From Synechococcus sp. MU1642 (GTDB taxonomy: Bacteria; Cyanobacteriota; Cyanobacteriia; PCC-6307; Cyanobiaceae): 64,000 nucleotides of DNA. A program made the translations under genes and the position numbers. Numbering within the stretch: the first letter of the stretch is position 1; every line of letters begins with the position of its first letter. The notes beneath the pieces were generated by a model that was not told the DNA's origin, made no database searches, and saw only the letters and a program-made list of their open reading frames with translations. Below, in pieces: positions 27,114-35,396 of this stretch. The stretch lies in NCBI RefSeq assembly GCF_020514115.1, contig NZ_VTKZ01000010.1, positions 1 through 64,000 of the forward strand, given 5' to 3'.

Positions 27114-28259
27114 CTAGGCGGCCGTGAGTTGAGGAGTTGAAAGCACCGTGCGGTAGTAGGTCCGTAGTTGTTCGGTGGCACCCGCCCAGCCCCAGCGCTC
27201 GGCTTCGGCACGGGCTGCAGTGCGCAGAGCCTGTCGTTCTAGGTCGTTCCCCAGCAGACGGCGGGTGGCTTCGATCAGGCTTGCAGCGCCGCTATCCGCG
27301 CCGTCGGGTTCATAAAGGCAGCCGTTAACACCGTCGCTGATGATGTCGGGAATGCCGCCACGGTTGGCGCCGACCACGGGACAACCGGCCGCCATGGCTT
27401 CCAGCAGCACCAGCCCCAGCGTTTCTGTGCTGGAGGGGAAGAGGAAGGCATCGCCGCTGGCGTAGGCCCCTGCCAGGTCTTCCCCGGCGAGATAACCGAC
27501 GAAGGTGGTGGCGGTTCCTTCGAAGTGCCTCTCCAGTTGTTGGCGGTGGGGACCATCCCCCACCAGGGCCAGCCGTGCATCGGGGAGGGCCTCCAGAACG
27601 GGGCGGATCCGTTCGATCTGCTTCTCTGCAGAAAGGCGGCCGACGTAGAGCAGCAGGGCACCGCGGTCGTCATGCCCCCCGAGAAGCCGCTGGCGCAGTT
27701 CCGGGCTGCGCAGTTCGGGACGGAACAATTCCGTGTCGACGCCTCTCTGCCACAGATCGGTGTGCTGAATGCCCTTGTCGCTGAGCTCCTTCACCATGGC
27801 GGTGGAGGTGCACAGATTCAGCAGGGCCTGGTTGTGGGCGGCCTTGAGCATTTCCCACAGGAGCGGCTCCAGCATGCCCAAACCGTAATGCTCGAGGTAT
27901 TTGGGCAGATGGGTGTGATAACTGGCGACCAGAGGAATGCCCTTGTTCTTCGCGAGCCAGATGCCGCCGAGACCCAGCACCGCCGGATTCACAACGTGGA
28001 TCAGATCGGGCTGAAATGAATCGATCGCCTCCGACACAGCTGGGCGTGGCAAGGCCAGTTTGAGCTCGGGATAGAGCGGCAGCGGCATTGCCGGCACGCC
28101 AATTAGGCGTGCACCCATGTACTGATCCGGACAGCCTTCCGGACAGAAGACCACCACCTCATCGCCGGCGTCCACCAGATGCTTCACCGTCTTGGTCAGA
28201 CGGGTGACGATGCCATCGACCTTCGGCAGGAAGGTTTCGGTGAAGAAGGCGACTTTCAA
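27114..28259 (-). CDS. sqdX: Sulfolipid (SQDG) synthase, glycosyltransferase family 4
   Basis: Transfers sulfoquinovose from UDP-sulfoquinovose to diacylglycerol, making the thylakoid sulfolipid SQDG. From a TTG at 28259 (381 residues) the protein opens KVAFFTETFLPKVDGIVTRL, then SYHTHLPKYLEHYGLGMLEP, QRGVDTELFRP, LYVGRLSAEKQIERI and the C-terminal GT4 motif SSTETLGLVLLEAMAAGCPV. The start just 13 bp after the sqdB stop gives an sqdB-sqdX operon; the frame upstream to 28370 is inside sqdB and is probably not used. SQDG replaces phospholipids in these organisms and saves phosphorus. Confidence 0.92.
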   Translation of the reverse strand: MKVAFFTETFLPKVDGIVTRLTKTVKHLVDAGDEVVVFCPEGCPDQYMGARLIGVPAMPLPLYPELKLALPRPAVSEAIDSFQPDLIHVVNPAVLGLGGIWLAKNKGIPLVASYHTHLPKYLEHYGLGMLEPLLWEMLKAAHNQALLNLCTSTAMVKELSDKGIQHTDLWQRGVDTELFRPELRSPELRQRLLGGHDDRGALLLYVGRLSAEKQIERIRPVLEALPDARLALVGDGPHRQQLERHFEGTATTFVGYLAGEDLAGAYASGDAFLFPSSTETLGLVLLEAMAAGCPVVGANRGGIPDIISDGVNGCLYEPDGADSGAASLIEATRRLLGNDLERQALRTAARAEAERWGWAGATEQLRTYYRTVLSTPQLTAA

Positions 28260-28272
28260 GGATGAAGCTCGA

Positions 28273-29469
28273 TCAGGACGCGGTGCCGATGGCCTGGGCC
28301 TGCGTTTTGGTCCAGGCGGAGGTGCAGAGGATGCGGTTGCGGTCGCAACGGTCGGCATAGCGGGTGGCAATCTCCACCACCTCCTTCAGCAGGCCGTCAT
28401 CAAGGGTGGTGGGGTTGAGGCCCAGTTCGATGAAGCAGCGATTGTCAACGATCAGATCGTTCTCAACGGCCTCGTTACGGGGGTTGGGCAGGTTGTTGAC
28501 CTGAGCACCGGTAATAGCGGCCACCTTTTTGGCCAGTTCGCCCACCTGATGGCTTTCGGTCATTTGGTTGAAGATCTTCACCCGCTCTCCTTGCTCCGGA
28601 GGGTTCTCCAGCGCCAGCTGAACGCAGCGCACGGAATCGCGGATGTGGATAAAGGCGCGCGTCTGACCTCCGGTGCCGTGAACGGTGAGCGGATAGCCGA
28701 TGGCGGCTTGCATTAGGAAGCGATTCAGCACTGTGCCGTAATCGCCGTCGTAATCGAAGCGATTGGTGAGCCGCGGGTCACGGTCGGTGGCATCGGTGTT
28801 GGTTCCCCAGACGATGCCCTGGTGCAGGTCGGTGATGCGGACCTTGTCGTTTTTGTTGTAGTAGAGGAACAGGAGCTGATCGAGCGTCTTGGTCATGTGA
28901 TAGACGCTGCCAGGGCTTGCCGGGTGGAGGATTTCCTCCTCGAAGCGGCTGCCGTCGGGCTGAGGCACTTCCACCTTCAGGTAGCCCTCTGGGATGGTGG
29001 CGCCGCGGTGGGAGCCATAGCCGTAGACGCCCATGGTTCCGAGATGCACTACGTGGATGTCCTGACCGCTTTCAACGATCGCGGCCAGCAGGTTATGGGT
29101 GCCGTTGACGTTGTTGTCGACGGTGTAGCGCTTGGTGGCGCTGCTCTTCATCGAATAGGGCGCTGCCCGCTGTTCCGCGAAGTGGACCACCGAATCCGGG
29201 CTTTCCTCCAGCAGTAGATCGAGCAACCTTTGGTACTCATGGGCGATGTCCATGTGGACAAACCGCATCGGCTTGCCGCCGGTCTCCTCCCAGGCTTTGA
29301 GGCGCTCGCCGATGCTCACGATCGGAGTCAGCGACTCAACTTCAAGGTCGATATCGATCTTGCGACGGCTGAGGTCATCCACGATCAGAACATCGTGGCC
29401 CTGATCCGCCAGGTTCACCGCACAGGGCCAGCCGCAGAAGCCGTCACCGCCGAGAACGAGAACTTTCAC
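28273..29469 (-). CDS. sqdB: UDP-sulfoquinovose synthase
   Basis: NAD-dependent SDR enzyme that makes UDP-sulfoquinovose from UDP-glucose and sulfite. 398 residues: KVLVLGGDGFCGWPCAVNLA (Rossmann, with the FCGWP typical of SqdB), HFAEQRAAPYSM, LGTMGVYGYG, YHMTKTLDQLLF (YxxxK catalytic pair) and GTGGQTRAFIHIRDSVRC. Starts at a GTG preceded by AGGAG. First gene of sqdB-sqdX; a psb34-like gene lies 74 bp upstream in the same direction. Confidence 0.96.
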   Translation of the reverse strand: MKVLVLGGDGFCGWPCAVNLADQGHDVLIVDDLSRRKIDIDLEVESLTPIVSIGERLKAWEETGGKPMRFVHMDIAHEYQRLLDLLLEESPDSVVHFAEQRAAPYSMKSSATKRYTVDNNVNGTHNLLAAIVESGQDIHVVHLGTMGVYGYGSHRGATIPEGYLKVEVPQPDGSRFEEEILHPASPGSVYHMTKTLDQLLFLYYNKNDKVRITDLHQGIVWGTNTDATDRDPRLTNRFDYDGDYGTVLNRFLMQAAIGYPLTVHGTGGQTRAFIHIRDSVRCVQLALENPPEQGERVKIFNQMTESHQVGELAKKVAAITGAQVNNLPNPRNEAVENDLIVDNRCFIELGLNPTTLDDGLLKEVVEIATRYADRCDRNRILCTSAWTKTQAQAIGTAS

Positions 29470-29543
29470 CCCAAACTCCTGCTGGAACGAGCGTGATGCT
29501 CAGTCTTGGCAAGCTACTACAGGGATTTTCAGTGTGAACTGTC

Positions 29544-29717
29544 TCAGCTGATGGCGACGGTCACCGCCACCATGGCAGCTACCAGCAATCCACCGGTCAC
29601 CAGCATCATCATTGAGCTGCGGTTGCGGCTTTGGCTGGAGGCGAAGTCCATTACCTCCATACGTGGCTCTTTGGCGAAGGCGTTGAGACGACCGCCGTCT
29701 TCGGTGGTGACCGACAT
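29544..29717 (-). CDS. psb34: Psb34-like photosystem II assembly protein
   Basis: 57-residue single-helix protein. The N-terminus VTTEDGGRLNAFAKEPRMEV matches the conserved soluble arm I know from the Ssl1498/Psb34 family (TTEDGGRLNNFAxEP). This is followed by a basic patch (QSRNRSS) and one transmembrane helix (MMMLVTGGLLVAAMVAVTVA) to the end. Psb34 binds the CP47 side of photosystem II intermediates at the site used by high-light-inducible proteins. Family call is from memory of the motif. It lies upstream of sqdB on the same strand; the 92 bp between it and thiG must hold its promoter. Confidence 0.75.
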   Translation of the reverse strand: MSVTTEDGGRLNAFAKEPRMEVMDFASSQSRNRSSMMMLVTGGLLVAAMVAVTVAIS

Positions 29718-29809
29718 GGGTCCAATGCGACTGGTCGGACCTTATGAGTCCAAATGCTTATTGCCTGCCTTTGTGAAGCAGGCTTGACCACACTTCATTT
29801 CTCTTCACT

Positions 29810-30628
29810 TCATCGGGGTGACCGCACCATCCCCGTGGACGGTGAGCTGGCAGAGGCCTGATCCCTCCGCGGCAAGCGCCCGGAGAGGTGGGCTGTCCGC
29901 CCAGCCATCACCGCCTGGCCCATCGCCTCGGCCATGGCTGCGGGGTCGCCGGCCAGGGCGATGGCGCTGTTGACCAGGACGGCATCGGCGCCCATTTCGA
30001 GGGCCTGTGCCGCCTCGCTCGGAACACCAATGCCAGCATCCACCACCACAGGCACCTCGGCGTTTTCGATGATTAAACCGATGTTGGCGGCATTGTTGAG
30101 CCCCTGGCCCGAGCCGATCGGAGAGCCCAAAGGCATCACCGTGGCGCACCCCACTTCTTCCAGTCGTTTGGCCAGTAGGGGATCTGCATTGATGTAGGGC
30201 AGAACCGTGAACCCTTCCCTCACCAATTGTTCTGCAGCGTTCAAGGTGCCGATCGGATCTGGCAGAAGATGTCGGGAGTCAGGAATCACCTCTAGCTTCA
30301 CGAAGGTGTTGTCCTCCTGCCCCGCCAGCTTGGCGAGCTCCCGTCCAAGCCTTGCGACACGCACCGCTTCTTCGGCATCGGTGCAGCCCGCCGTGTTGGG
30401 CAGCATCCATATCCGCTTCCAATCAATGGCTTCCATCAGGCCCTCATGGCCTGCTGCAACGGTCTGCACCCGGCGCACAGCCACGGTGACCATGTCGCAG
30501 CCGGATCGCTCGATGCTCTGCTGCATCGATTCCATTGATCGATATTTGCCTGTTCCCGTGAACAGGCGGCTGTTGAACTGACGCCCGCCAATGGTCAGGG
30601 GGTCGGAGTAGGGGAAGGGCGAATCCAT
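29810..30628 (-). CDS. thiG: Thiazole synthase
   Basis: Forms the thiazole ring of thiamine from DXP, dehydroglycine and ThiS-thiocarboxylate. 272 residues from ATG 30628: [28 protein letters not shown] (Schiff-base Lys region in the family is later), [35 protein letters not shown], and [11 protein letters not shown] and [12 protein letters not shown] phosphate-binding loops. The C-terminal tail after LPRRDQAS is not conserved. An ATG five codons upstream is possible. Divergent from a conserved hypothetical gene. Confidence 0.95.
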   Translation of the reverse strand: MDSPFPYSDPLTIGGRQFNSRLFTGTGKYRSMESMQQSIERSGCDMVTVAVRRVQTVAAGHEGLMEAIDWKRIWMLPNTAGCTDAEEAVRVARLGRELAKLAGQEDNTFVKLEVIPDSRHLLPDPIGTLNAAEQLVREGFTVLPYINADPLLAKRLEEVGCATVMPLGSPIGSGQGLNNAANIGLIIENAEVPVVVDAGIGVPSEAAQALEMGADAVLVNSAIALAGDPAAMAEAMGQAVMAGRTAHLSGRLPRRDQASASSPSTGMVRSPR

Positions 30629-30679
30629 GACGCGTCTGAGCAAAAGGGCCTACCGTTCCTTCATCATCCATCGTCTTCA

Positions 30680-31225
30680 ATGCCGCTCCTGTTTGCCATG
30701 GATCTCCCGGTTGGCAGCCAGGTGCCGTTTCAGACCAATCCCCAGTCGCCCCTGGATCCGATTCAGCTGGCGGTTCCTCTGGAGCTCGATCAAATCGAAG
30801 TGGAGAGGTTCGACCCGGTCGCACGCGCTGCTGAACTGGCGGCATCTCTGCCCCGCCAATGGTGCGGTACTTTTGAGCCCTTTGATGGCAATCCCACCGT
30901 CGATGTGATGTTGGTCATCACTCAGATGACGGCCATTGGCCAGATGGTGAATCTCCGGGGAAAGATGACCCTTGGCTCCGTCATCACACCGGTTCAAGGC
31001 AATATCCATGCCAAGTCAGATCAGCTTGAACTCATCCCCTTGGCGGATTCTCTGATTGCGGGCCTTGAGCCTGGTGGCGTCTTCCTTGGCCTGCAAATGT
31101 TCAGTCCCACCAGCTGGCAGGCGCCTCGTCTCGTCAACATGGCCAACCCCAGCAGTGGAGTGGGCGGACGTCTGGCCATGACCAGCGGCTGTCAGGAGGA
31201 GCCTCCTGTTCAGCCGCTCTGGTGA
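30680..31225 (+). CDS. Conserved cyanobacterial hypothetical protein
   Basis: 181 residues without a recognised domain, signal peptide or membrane helix. It is rich in beta-type sequence: IQLAVPLELDQIEVERFDPV, CGTFEPFDGNPTVDVMLVIT, GKMTLGSVITPVQGNIHAKS, PGGVFLGLQMFSPTSW. The pattern looks like a lipocalin-like or jelly-roll fold, but that is a guess. ATG 30680 chosen; ATG at 30698 also possible. Converges on ycf37 with 37 bp between. Confidence 0.65.
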   Translation: MPLLFAMDLPVGSQVPFQTNPQSPLDPIQLAVPLELDQIEVERFDPVARAAELAASLPRQWCGTFEPFDGNPTVDVMLVITQMTAIGQMVNLRGKMTLGSVITPVQGNIHAKSDQLELIPLADSLIAGLEPGGVFLGLQMFSPTSWQAPRLVNMANPSSGVGGRLAMTSGCQEEPPVQPLW

Positions 31226-31262
31226 CCACATCTTTAATGGCATCAAAGGGTTTTTAAGAAAC

Positions 31263-31781
31263 TCAGCTGTTCCGACGTTTGAGTTTCTTCAACCCTTTCT
31301 TCGCGGTCGAGTTGTTGGGTTCCAGTTGAAGTGTCTGCTCATAGAGGGAGATCGCTTCAGCGTCCTTCAGTAGCTTTTCCTGGGCAAAAGCCAGGTTGTT
31401 GAGGGCGACGGGGTAGTCCGCTTTCGCCTTCAGAGCCAGCTTGTAATGCTTGGTGGCACTGGAGTAATCCTTTTGTGCGGCCAGAGCAAAGCCGAGCGCA
31501 TTTTCAATCAGCGCACGGGCTTCGTCAGGCTCACCACTCAAGCGTTTCAGTGCCTGCTTCAAGGTGGCAGCTGCCTGCGGATACAGCCGCTTACGTAGTT
31601 GAACTGATCCGAGCTCGTAGAGATCAGACGCCTGTCGCGAAGAGGCTGTGTCGGATTTCTCGAGTTCAATCAGCCGTGCTTCGTCACGGCGCACACGAAA
31701 AAATTGTCGGCCCACCACCACCGCAACGATGGCAAGCAGGCCGACCAGGCCCAGCAGGTAGGTCTGGGGCAGCAGGTTCAC
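31263..31781 (-). CDS. ycf37: Ycf37-like TPR protein (photosystem I assembly)
   Basis: 172 residues: N-terminal membrane helix (TYLLGLVGLLAIVAVVVG) followed by RQFFRVRRDEARLIELEK, then three TPR units (ASDLYELGSVQLRKRLYPQA; ARALIENALGFALAAQKDYS; YPVALNNLAFAQEKLLKDAE). This layout is that of Ycf37/Pyg7, which helps photosystem I accumulate. Assignment is by domain layout and N-terminal pattern; another anchored TPR protein remains possible. It lies 11 bp downstream of rplT in the same direction. Confidence 0.7.
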   Translation of the reverse strand: MNLLPQTYLLGLVGLLAIVAVVVGRQFFRVRRDEARLIELEKSDTASSRQASDLYELGSVQLRKRLYPQAAATLKQALKRLSGEPDEARALIENALGFALAAQKDYSSATKHYKLALKAKADYPVALNNLAFAQEKLLKDAEAISLYEQTLQLEPNNSTAKKGLKKLKRRNS

Positions 31782-31792
31782 GGTTTGAAAAT

Positions 31793-32140
31793 TCAGCTCT
31801 TGGCTGCAGTCACAACGTTGGTAAAGCTGCCGGGGTCTACGACCGCCAGTTGAGCCAGCATCTTGCGATTCAGGCGCACATCTGCCTTTTTAAGGCCGCC
31901 CATCAGACGGCTGTAGCTCACGCCATTCATTCGGGCAGCGGCGTTGATGCGTGCAATCCAAAGGCGACGGAAATCGCGCTTGCGACGACGACGATCGCGG
32001 TAAGCATTGCAGAGGGCTTTCATCACCCGCTGGTTTGCTGTACGAAACAGAGTTCCGTTGCCACCACGGAAGCCACGGGCCAGCCGCAGGATTTTGTTGC
32101 GGCGTTTACGGGCGACGTTGCCTCTCTTGACGCGGGCCAT
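31793..32140 (-). CDS. rplT: 50S ribosomal protein L20
   Basis: 115-residue, strongly basic L20: [60 protein letters not shown] and [14 protein letters not shown] match the family throughout. It binds 23S rRNA early in 50S assembly. Second gene of rpmI-rplT; no infC is present upstream. Confidence 0.98.
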   Translation of the reverse strand: MARVKRGNVARKRRNKILRLARGFRGGNGTLFRTANQRVMKALCNAYRDRRRRKRDFRRLWIARINAAARMNGVSYSRLMGGLKKADVRLNRKMLAQLAVVDPGSFTNVVTAAKS

Positions 32141-32196
32141 GAGGTTGGAAGGGTTGGATCAGGTCTTGTTGAACGGTCTCGTCTGAGCAGCTGTGC

Positions 32197-32394
32197 TCAG
32201 GCGTAAGGCATCATCAGGGTCACGCGCTCCTCATCCGTGCGGTCCACCACGGCCTTGGTGGCCAGATGACGCTTCTGCTTGGGAGTTTTGTGGTCCAGCA
32301 GGTGGTTTCGGAAGGCGCGACGACGCAGAAATTTGCCAGTGCCGGTTGCTTTGAACCGCTTCGCGGCAGCTTTGCGGGTCTTCAGCTTGGGCAT
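32197..32394 (-). CDS. rpmI: 50S ribosomal protein L35
   Basis: 65 residues: [40 protein letters not shown] and [10 protein letters not shown] are typical L35. ATG at 32394 is clear; upstream in-frame codons to 32637 belong to the 5' region of the divergent SpoIID-like gene. Forms a transcript with rplT and probably ycf37. Confidence 0.97.
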   Translation of the reverse strand: MPKLKTRKAAAKRFKATGTGKFLRRRAFRNHLLDHKTPKQKRHLATKAVVDRTDEERVTLMMPYA

Positions 32395-32451
32395 TGGTCT
32401 GCTCGCTCGGACACAAACGACAACAATACGTCCCGACGTGCCCCCTGCTGA

Positions 32452-33996
32452 ATGATTCGGCTCCTGACGCTCACATTGCTGCTTTGCATGGGTCTGGGCT
32501 GCCGTGCCCGCGAGCAGGTTGATGCTCTCCAACCCGCTGTGGTGGAACCGGCTCAACGGGTGACTCACCTTGCCGTCAATGAACCACCGCCGGTTGAGGG
32601 TCATGAACCGGTGCTCTGGGTAGCTTTGGAGGATCACCTCGGTGCCACGGCAACCGCCGCTCCCTTAAATCTGCGTGCCTTTGCTGGATCGCTCAGCCTT
32701 CGCGACGCCACTGGGGAGTTAGGCAGTGGTTCGGGTTTCGTGATCACCTGGCGAAACGTTACTTTGGCTCGTCCGCTGAAGTTGGCTCGCCGGATCGCAG
32801 GCCCCTACTCCAGCTTTGAATCGGCCGATCGTGTCGCCTCCCGTTGGGGTGCTCTTGGTGTTGCGGCCGAGGTGGCCCATCCCAAGGAATGGGAGGTGTG
32901 GGCGCCGGAGGGTTCGCCTGTGCCGGAGGGCTTGGCCGTGCGTGATTGGCAAGGCACCCTCACCAACACCGTCGAACCGGTGTTGCAGACGCCTGAGGGG
33001 GGACGCCCCCTGCAGGAGTATGTCTTGATTAAGGCGTCTGATGGTCTGCTTTGGGCTGGTGGACGCTTCGAAGGCCCCTTCCGCCTGCAACGGGATGCCT
33101 ACGGCAGCTGGACCCTGGTGGAGCAGGTGCCGGTGGAGCGCTATCTGGAGGGGGTGGTTCCCCATGAGATCGGCGCCGGTTCACCGATGGCGGCCTTGCA
33201 GGCCCAGACCGTTCTGGCGCGCACCTGGGCCTTGGCCAACAGCCATCGCTTCAGCATCGATGGCTATCACCTCTGCAGTGACACCCAGTGCCAGGTCTAC
33301 AGCGATCCCCGCCATGCGGGAGCTGCTGTGCGCGAGGCGATTGCAGGAACGCAGGGCAAGTTGCTCAGCCTGAACAACCAGCCGATCAGCGCTGTGTATC
33401 ACGCCACCAATGGCGGGGTGATGGCTGCCGGGCCTGAAGCCTGGGCCATGCAACCCACCATCTATTTGCGTCCGAAACCGGATGGGGACGCGAGATGGAG
33501 CAACAGTCATCCCTTGCCACTGCAGCAGCGCCAGGCGGTGCTGGCGTTGCTGGCAGATCGCTCCGGGGCCTATGGCGCTCAGCATCCTCGCTTCCGCTGG
33601 AGCCGAACCCTTTCCGGTCCGGGCCTGCGTCAGGCCCTGGGAGCAGCGGCAGGGCCGCTGGTGTCTCCCTTGCAGTTGCAGGTTCTGGAGCGGGGTGCCA
33701 GTGGCCGTGTACTGGCGTTGCAGATTTCCGGAAGCGGAGATGCCGCACCGGTCGTCCTCAAGCTGGATGCCATCCGTCGCACCCTCCGCACCCTCCCCAG
33801 CACCTTGTTTGTGGTTGAACCTCAGGGGCCTGAACGCTGGTTGGTGGTTGGTGGTGGCTTTGGCCATGGGGCCGGTTTGTCGCAGGCTGGAGCCATTGAT
33901 CTGGCCTGGCGTGGCTGGCCTGTGGAGCGGATCCTGAGCCATTACTACCCAGGGACTGTCTACAGCCAACTCTCAACACCAGCGCAGCCCCCTTAA
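32452..33996 (+). CDS. SpoIID/LytB-domain protein, exported
   Basis: 514 residues. N-terminal signal ([14 protein letters not shown]), possibly a lipoprotein signal though GLGC is a weak lipobox. An SPOR-like segment ([18 protein letters not shown]) follows, then the SpoIID domain: [82 protein letters not shown] (catalytic-type Glu in PHEIG). SpoIID is a lytic transglycosylase acting on denuded glycan in sporulating bacteria. In cyanobacteria the role is unproven but probably cell-wall remodelling. The GT2 gene follows after 24 bp. Confidence 0.88.
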   Translation: MIRLLTLTLLLCMGLGCRAREQVDALQPAVVEPAQRVTHLAVNEPPPVEGHEPVLWVALEDHLGATATAAPLNLRAFAGSLSLRDATGELGSGSGFVITWRNVTLARPLKLARRIAGPYSSFESADRVASRWGALGVAAEVAHPKEWEVWAPEGSPVPEGLAVRDWQGTLTNTVEPVLQTPEGGRPLQEYVLIKASDGLLWAGGRFEGPFRLQRDAYGSWTLVEQVPVERYLEGVVPHEIGAGSPMAALQAQTVLARTWALANSHRFSIDGYHLCSDTQCQVYSDPRHAGAAVREAIAGTQGKLLSLNNQPISAVYHATNGGVMAAGPEAWAMQPTIYLRPKPDGDARWSNSHPLPLQQRQAVLALLADRSGAYGAQHPRFRWSRTLSGPGLRQALGAAAGPLVSPLQLQVLERGASGRVLALQISGSGDAAPVVLKLDAIRRTLRTLPSTLFVVEPQGPERWLVVGGGFGHGAGLSQAGAIDLAWRGWPVERILSHYYPGTVYSQLSTPAQPP

Positions 33997-34020
33997 AGTC
34001 CTCTCCACCTGGGCAGCTGG

Positions 34021-35340
34021 ATGAGCTCGAACGCCACATCGGGTGATCACCGTCGGGTGAAATCGGCAGCGTTCCTGTTCGCCTGTGGATGTGCTGGTGC
34101 AGCTCCTCACTGGCTCGACCCCGCCCGTTCGCTCTGGCCCGCCATCAGCCTTGCCTTGATGCTTGGGGGCTATGGCCTTCGTTCCGTCATGCGTGGGCAG
34201 CTGAAGCCTGGGTCATCGGAGTCCACACCAGCGATCGATCCGGCGCAGCTTCCCAGCCTTGATGTGGTGGTGGCGGCTCGCGATGAAGAAGCGGTGGTAT
34301 CGCGTTTGGTGGAACGGCTCACTTCACTGCGTTATCCGTCCGGACAGCTCACCACTTGGGTGATCGACGACGGCAGTCTTGATCGGACCGCTGAGTTGCT
34401 GGATGATCTGGCCACCCAGCACCCTGAGTTGAATGTCATTCATCGCCAGCGCAATGCTGGTGGTGGCAAGTCTGGTGCGCTCAACACCGCCTTGGATCGA
34501 CTCAAGGGTGAATGGTTGTTGGTGCTTGATGCAGATGCCCAGTTACAGGACGACTTGCTCGAGCGTCTCGTCCCCTATGCCCTGGAGGGTGGCTGGTCGG
34601 CAGTGCAGCTGCGCAAGGCCGTGATTGATTCCGATCGCAATTGGTTGACTCGATCCCAAGCGATGGAGATGGCTCTGGATGCGGTGATCCAGTCGGGGCG
34701 ACTGGCGAATGGAGGGGTGGCCGAGCTGCGGGGGAACGGACAGCTGATCAAGCGCTCGGTGCTCGAGTCCAGCGGCGGTTTCAACGAAGACACCGTGACC
34801 GATGACCTTGATCTCAGCTTCCGCCTGCTGACCCACGGTGCCTTGGTGGGATTGTTGTGGGATCCTCCGGTTCAAGAAGAGGCGGTCCCCGGTCTTCAGG
34901 CCTTGTGGAAACAACGACAGCGCTGGGCAGAAGGTGGATTGCAGCGCTTCTTTGATTACTGGCCGGTGCTTACTTCAGCCCAGCTCAGTCTTCGCCAGCG
35001 CTGGGATCTGACAGCATTTTTTCTGCTCCAGTACGTCCTGCCGGTGGTGTCTTTTGCAGATCTGAGCACGGCTTTGATCACCCGAAGCGTGCCGGTTTAC
35101 TGGCCCTTGTCTGTGGTGGCCTTCAGCGTTTCGGGTCTGGCCTATTGGCGCGGCTGTCACGGTGGCAGCGAGGGGCCTGAGATCCCCCCTGCGAGCTTGG
35201 CCAATCTCCTGGTAGCGATTGCCTATCTGGGCCACTGGTTTGTGGTAATTCCTTGGGTGACGCTGCGGATGTCACTGTTCCCCAAACGCTTGGTCTGGGC
35301 CAAAACCAGCCATGGTCAGGAGAATCCGGTTCAAGCCTGA
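34021..35340 (+). CDS. Membrane glycosyltransferase family 2, MgdA-like
   Basis: 439 residues: two N-terminal hydrophobic segments, GT2 domain with LDVVVAARDEEAVVSRLVER, VIDDGSLDRT, GGGKSGALNTALD, LVLDADAQL (DxD), TDDLDLSFRL and the QxxRW motif WKQRQRWAEGG, then two to three C-terminal membrane segments. This layout fits processive GT2 enzymes and is like the cyanobacterial glucosyldiacylglycerol synthase (Sll1377/MgdA) that begins galactolipid synthesis. I consider MgdA likely but not proven; a polysaccharide synthase is the alternative. Confidence 0.75.
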   Translation: MSSNATSGDHRRVKSAAFLFACGCAGAAPHWLDPARSLWPAISLALMLGGYGLRSVMRGQLKPGSSESTPAIDPAQLPSLDVVVAARDEEAVVSRLVERLTSLRYPSGQLTTWVIDDGSLDRTAELLDDLATQHPELNVIHRQRNAGGGKSGALNTALDRLKGEWLLVLDADAQLQDDLLERLVPYALEGGWSAVQLRKAVIDSDRNWLTRSQAMEMALDAVIQSGRLANGGVAELRGNGQLIKRSVLESSGGFNEDTVTDDLDLSFRLLTHGALVGLLWDPPVQEEAVPGLQALWKQRQRWAEGGLQRFFDYWPVLTSAQLSLRQRWDLTAFFLLQYVLPVVSFADLSTALITRSVPVYWPLSVVAFSVSGLAYWRGCHGGSEGPEIPPASLANLLVAIAYLGHWFVVIPWVTLRMSLFPKRLVWAKTSHGQENPVQA

Positions 35341-35373
35341 AGCTGTTTCCTTTTTGATTGCACCACCAGGTAG

Positions 35374-35392
35374 AGGTCCGATCGTTGGACCT
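35374..35392. terminator. Weak hairpin between convergent GT2 and dnaX genes
   Basis: AGGTCC (35374-35379) pairs with GGACCT (35387-35392) around a 7-base loop. The tail on the plus side is TCCCTT and on the minus side is not T-rich, so efficiency is doubtful. Confidence 0.3.
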
Positions 35393-35396
35393 TCCC

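Noticed and set aside
29763-29783. GCCTGC/GCAGGC hairpin as thiG terminator
   Set aside because: Six-base stem without a T-run in either direction.
29506-29787. Plus-strand 93-codon frame upstream of thiG
   Set aside because: The opposite strand carries the better-supported psb34-like gene.
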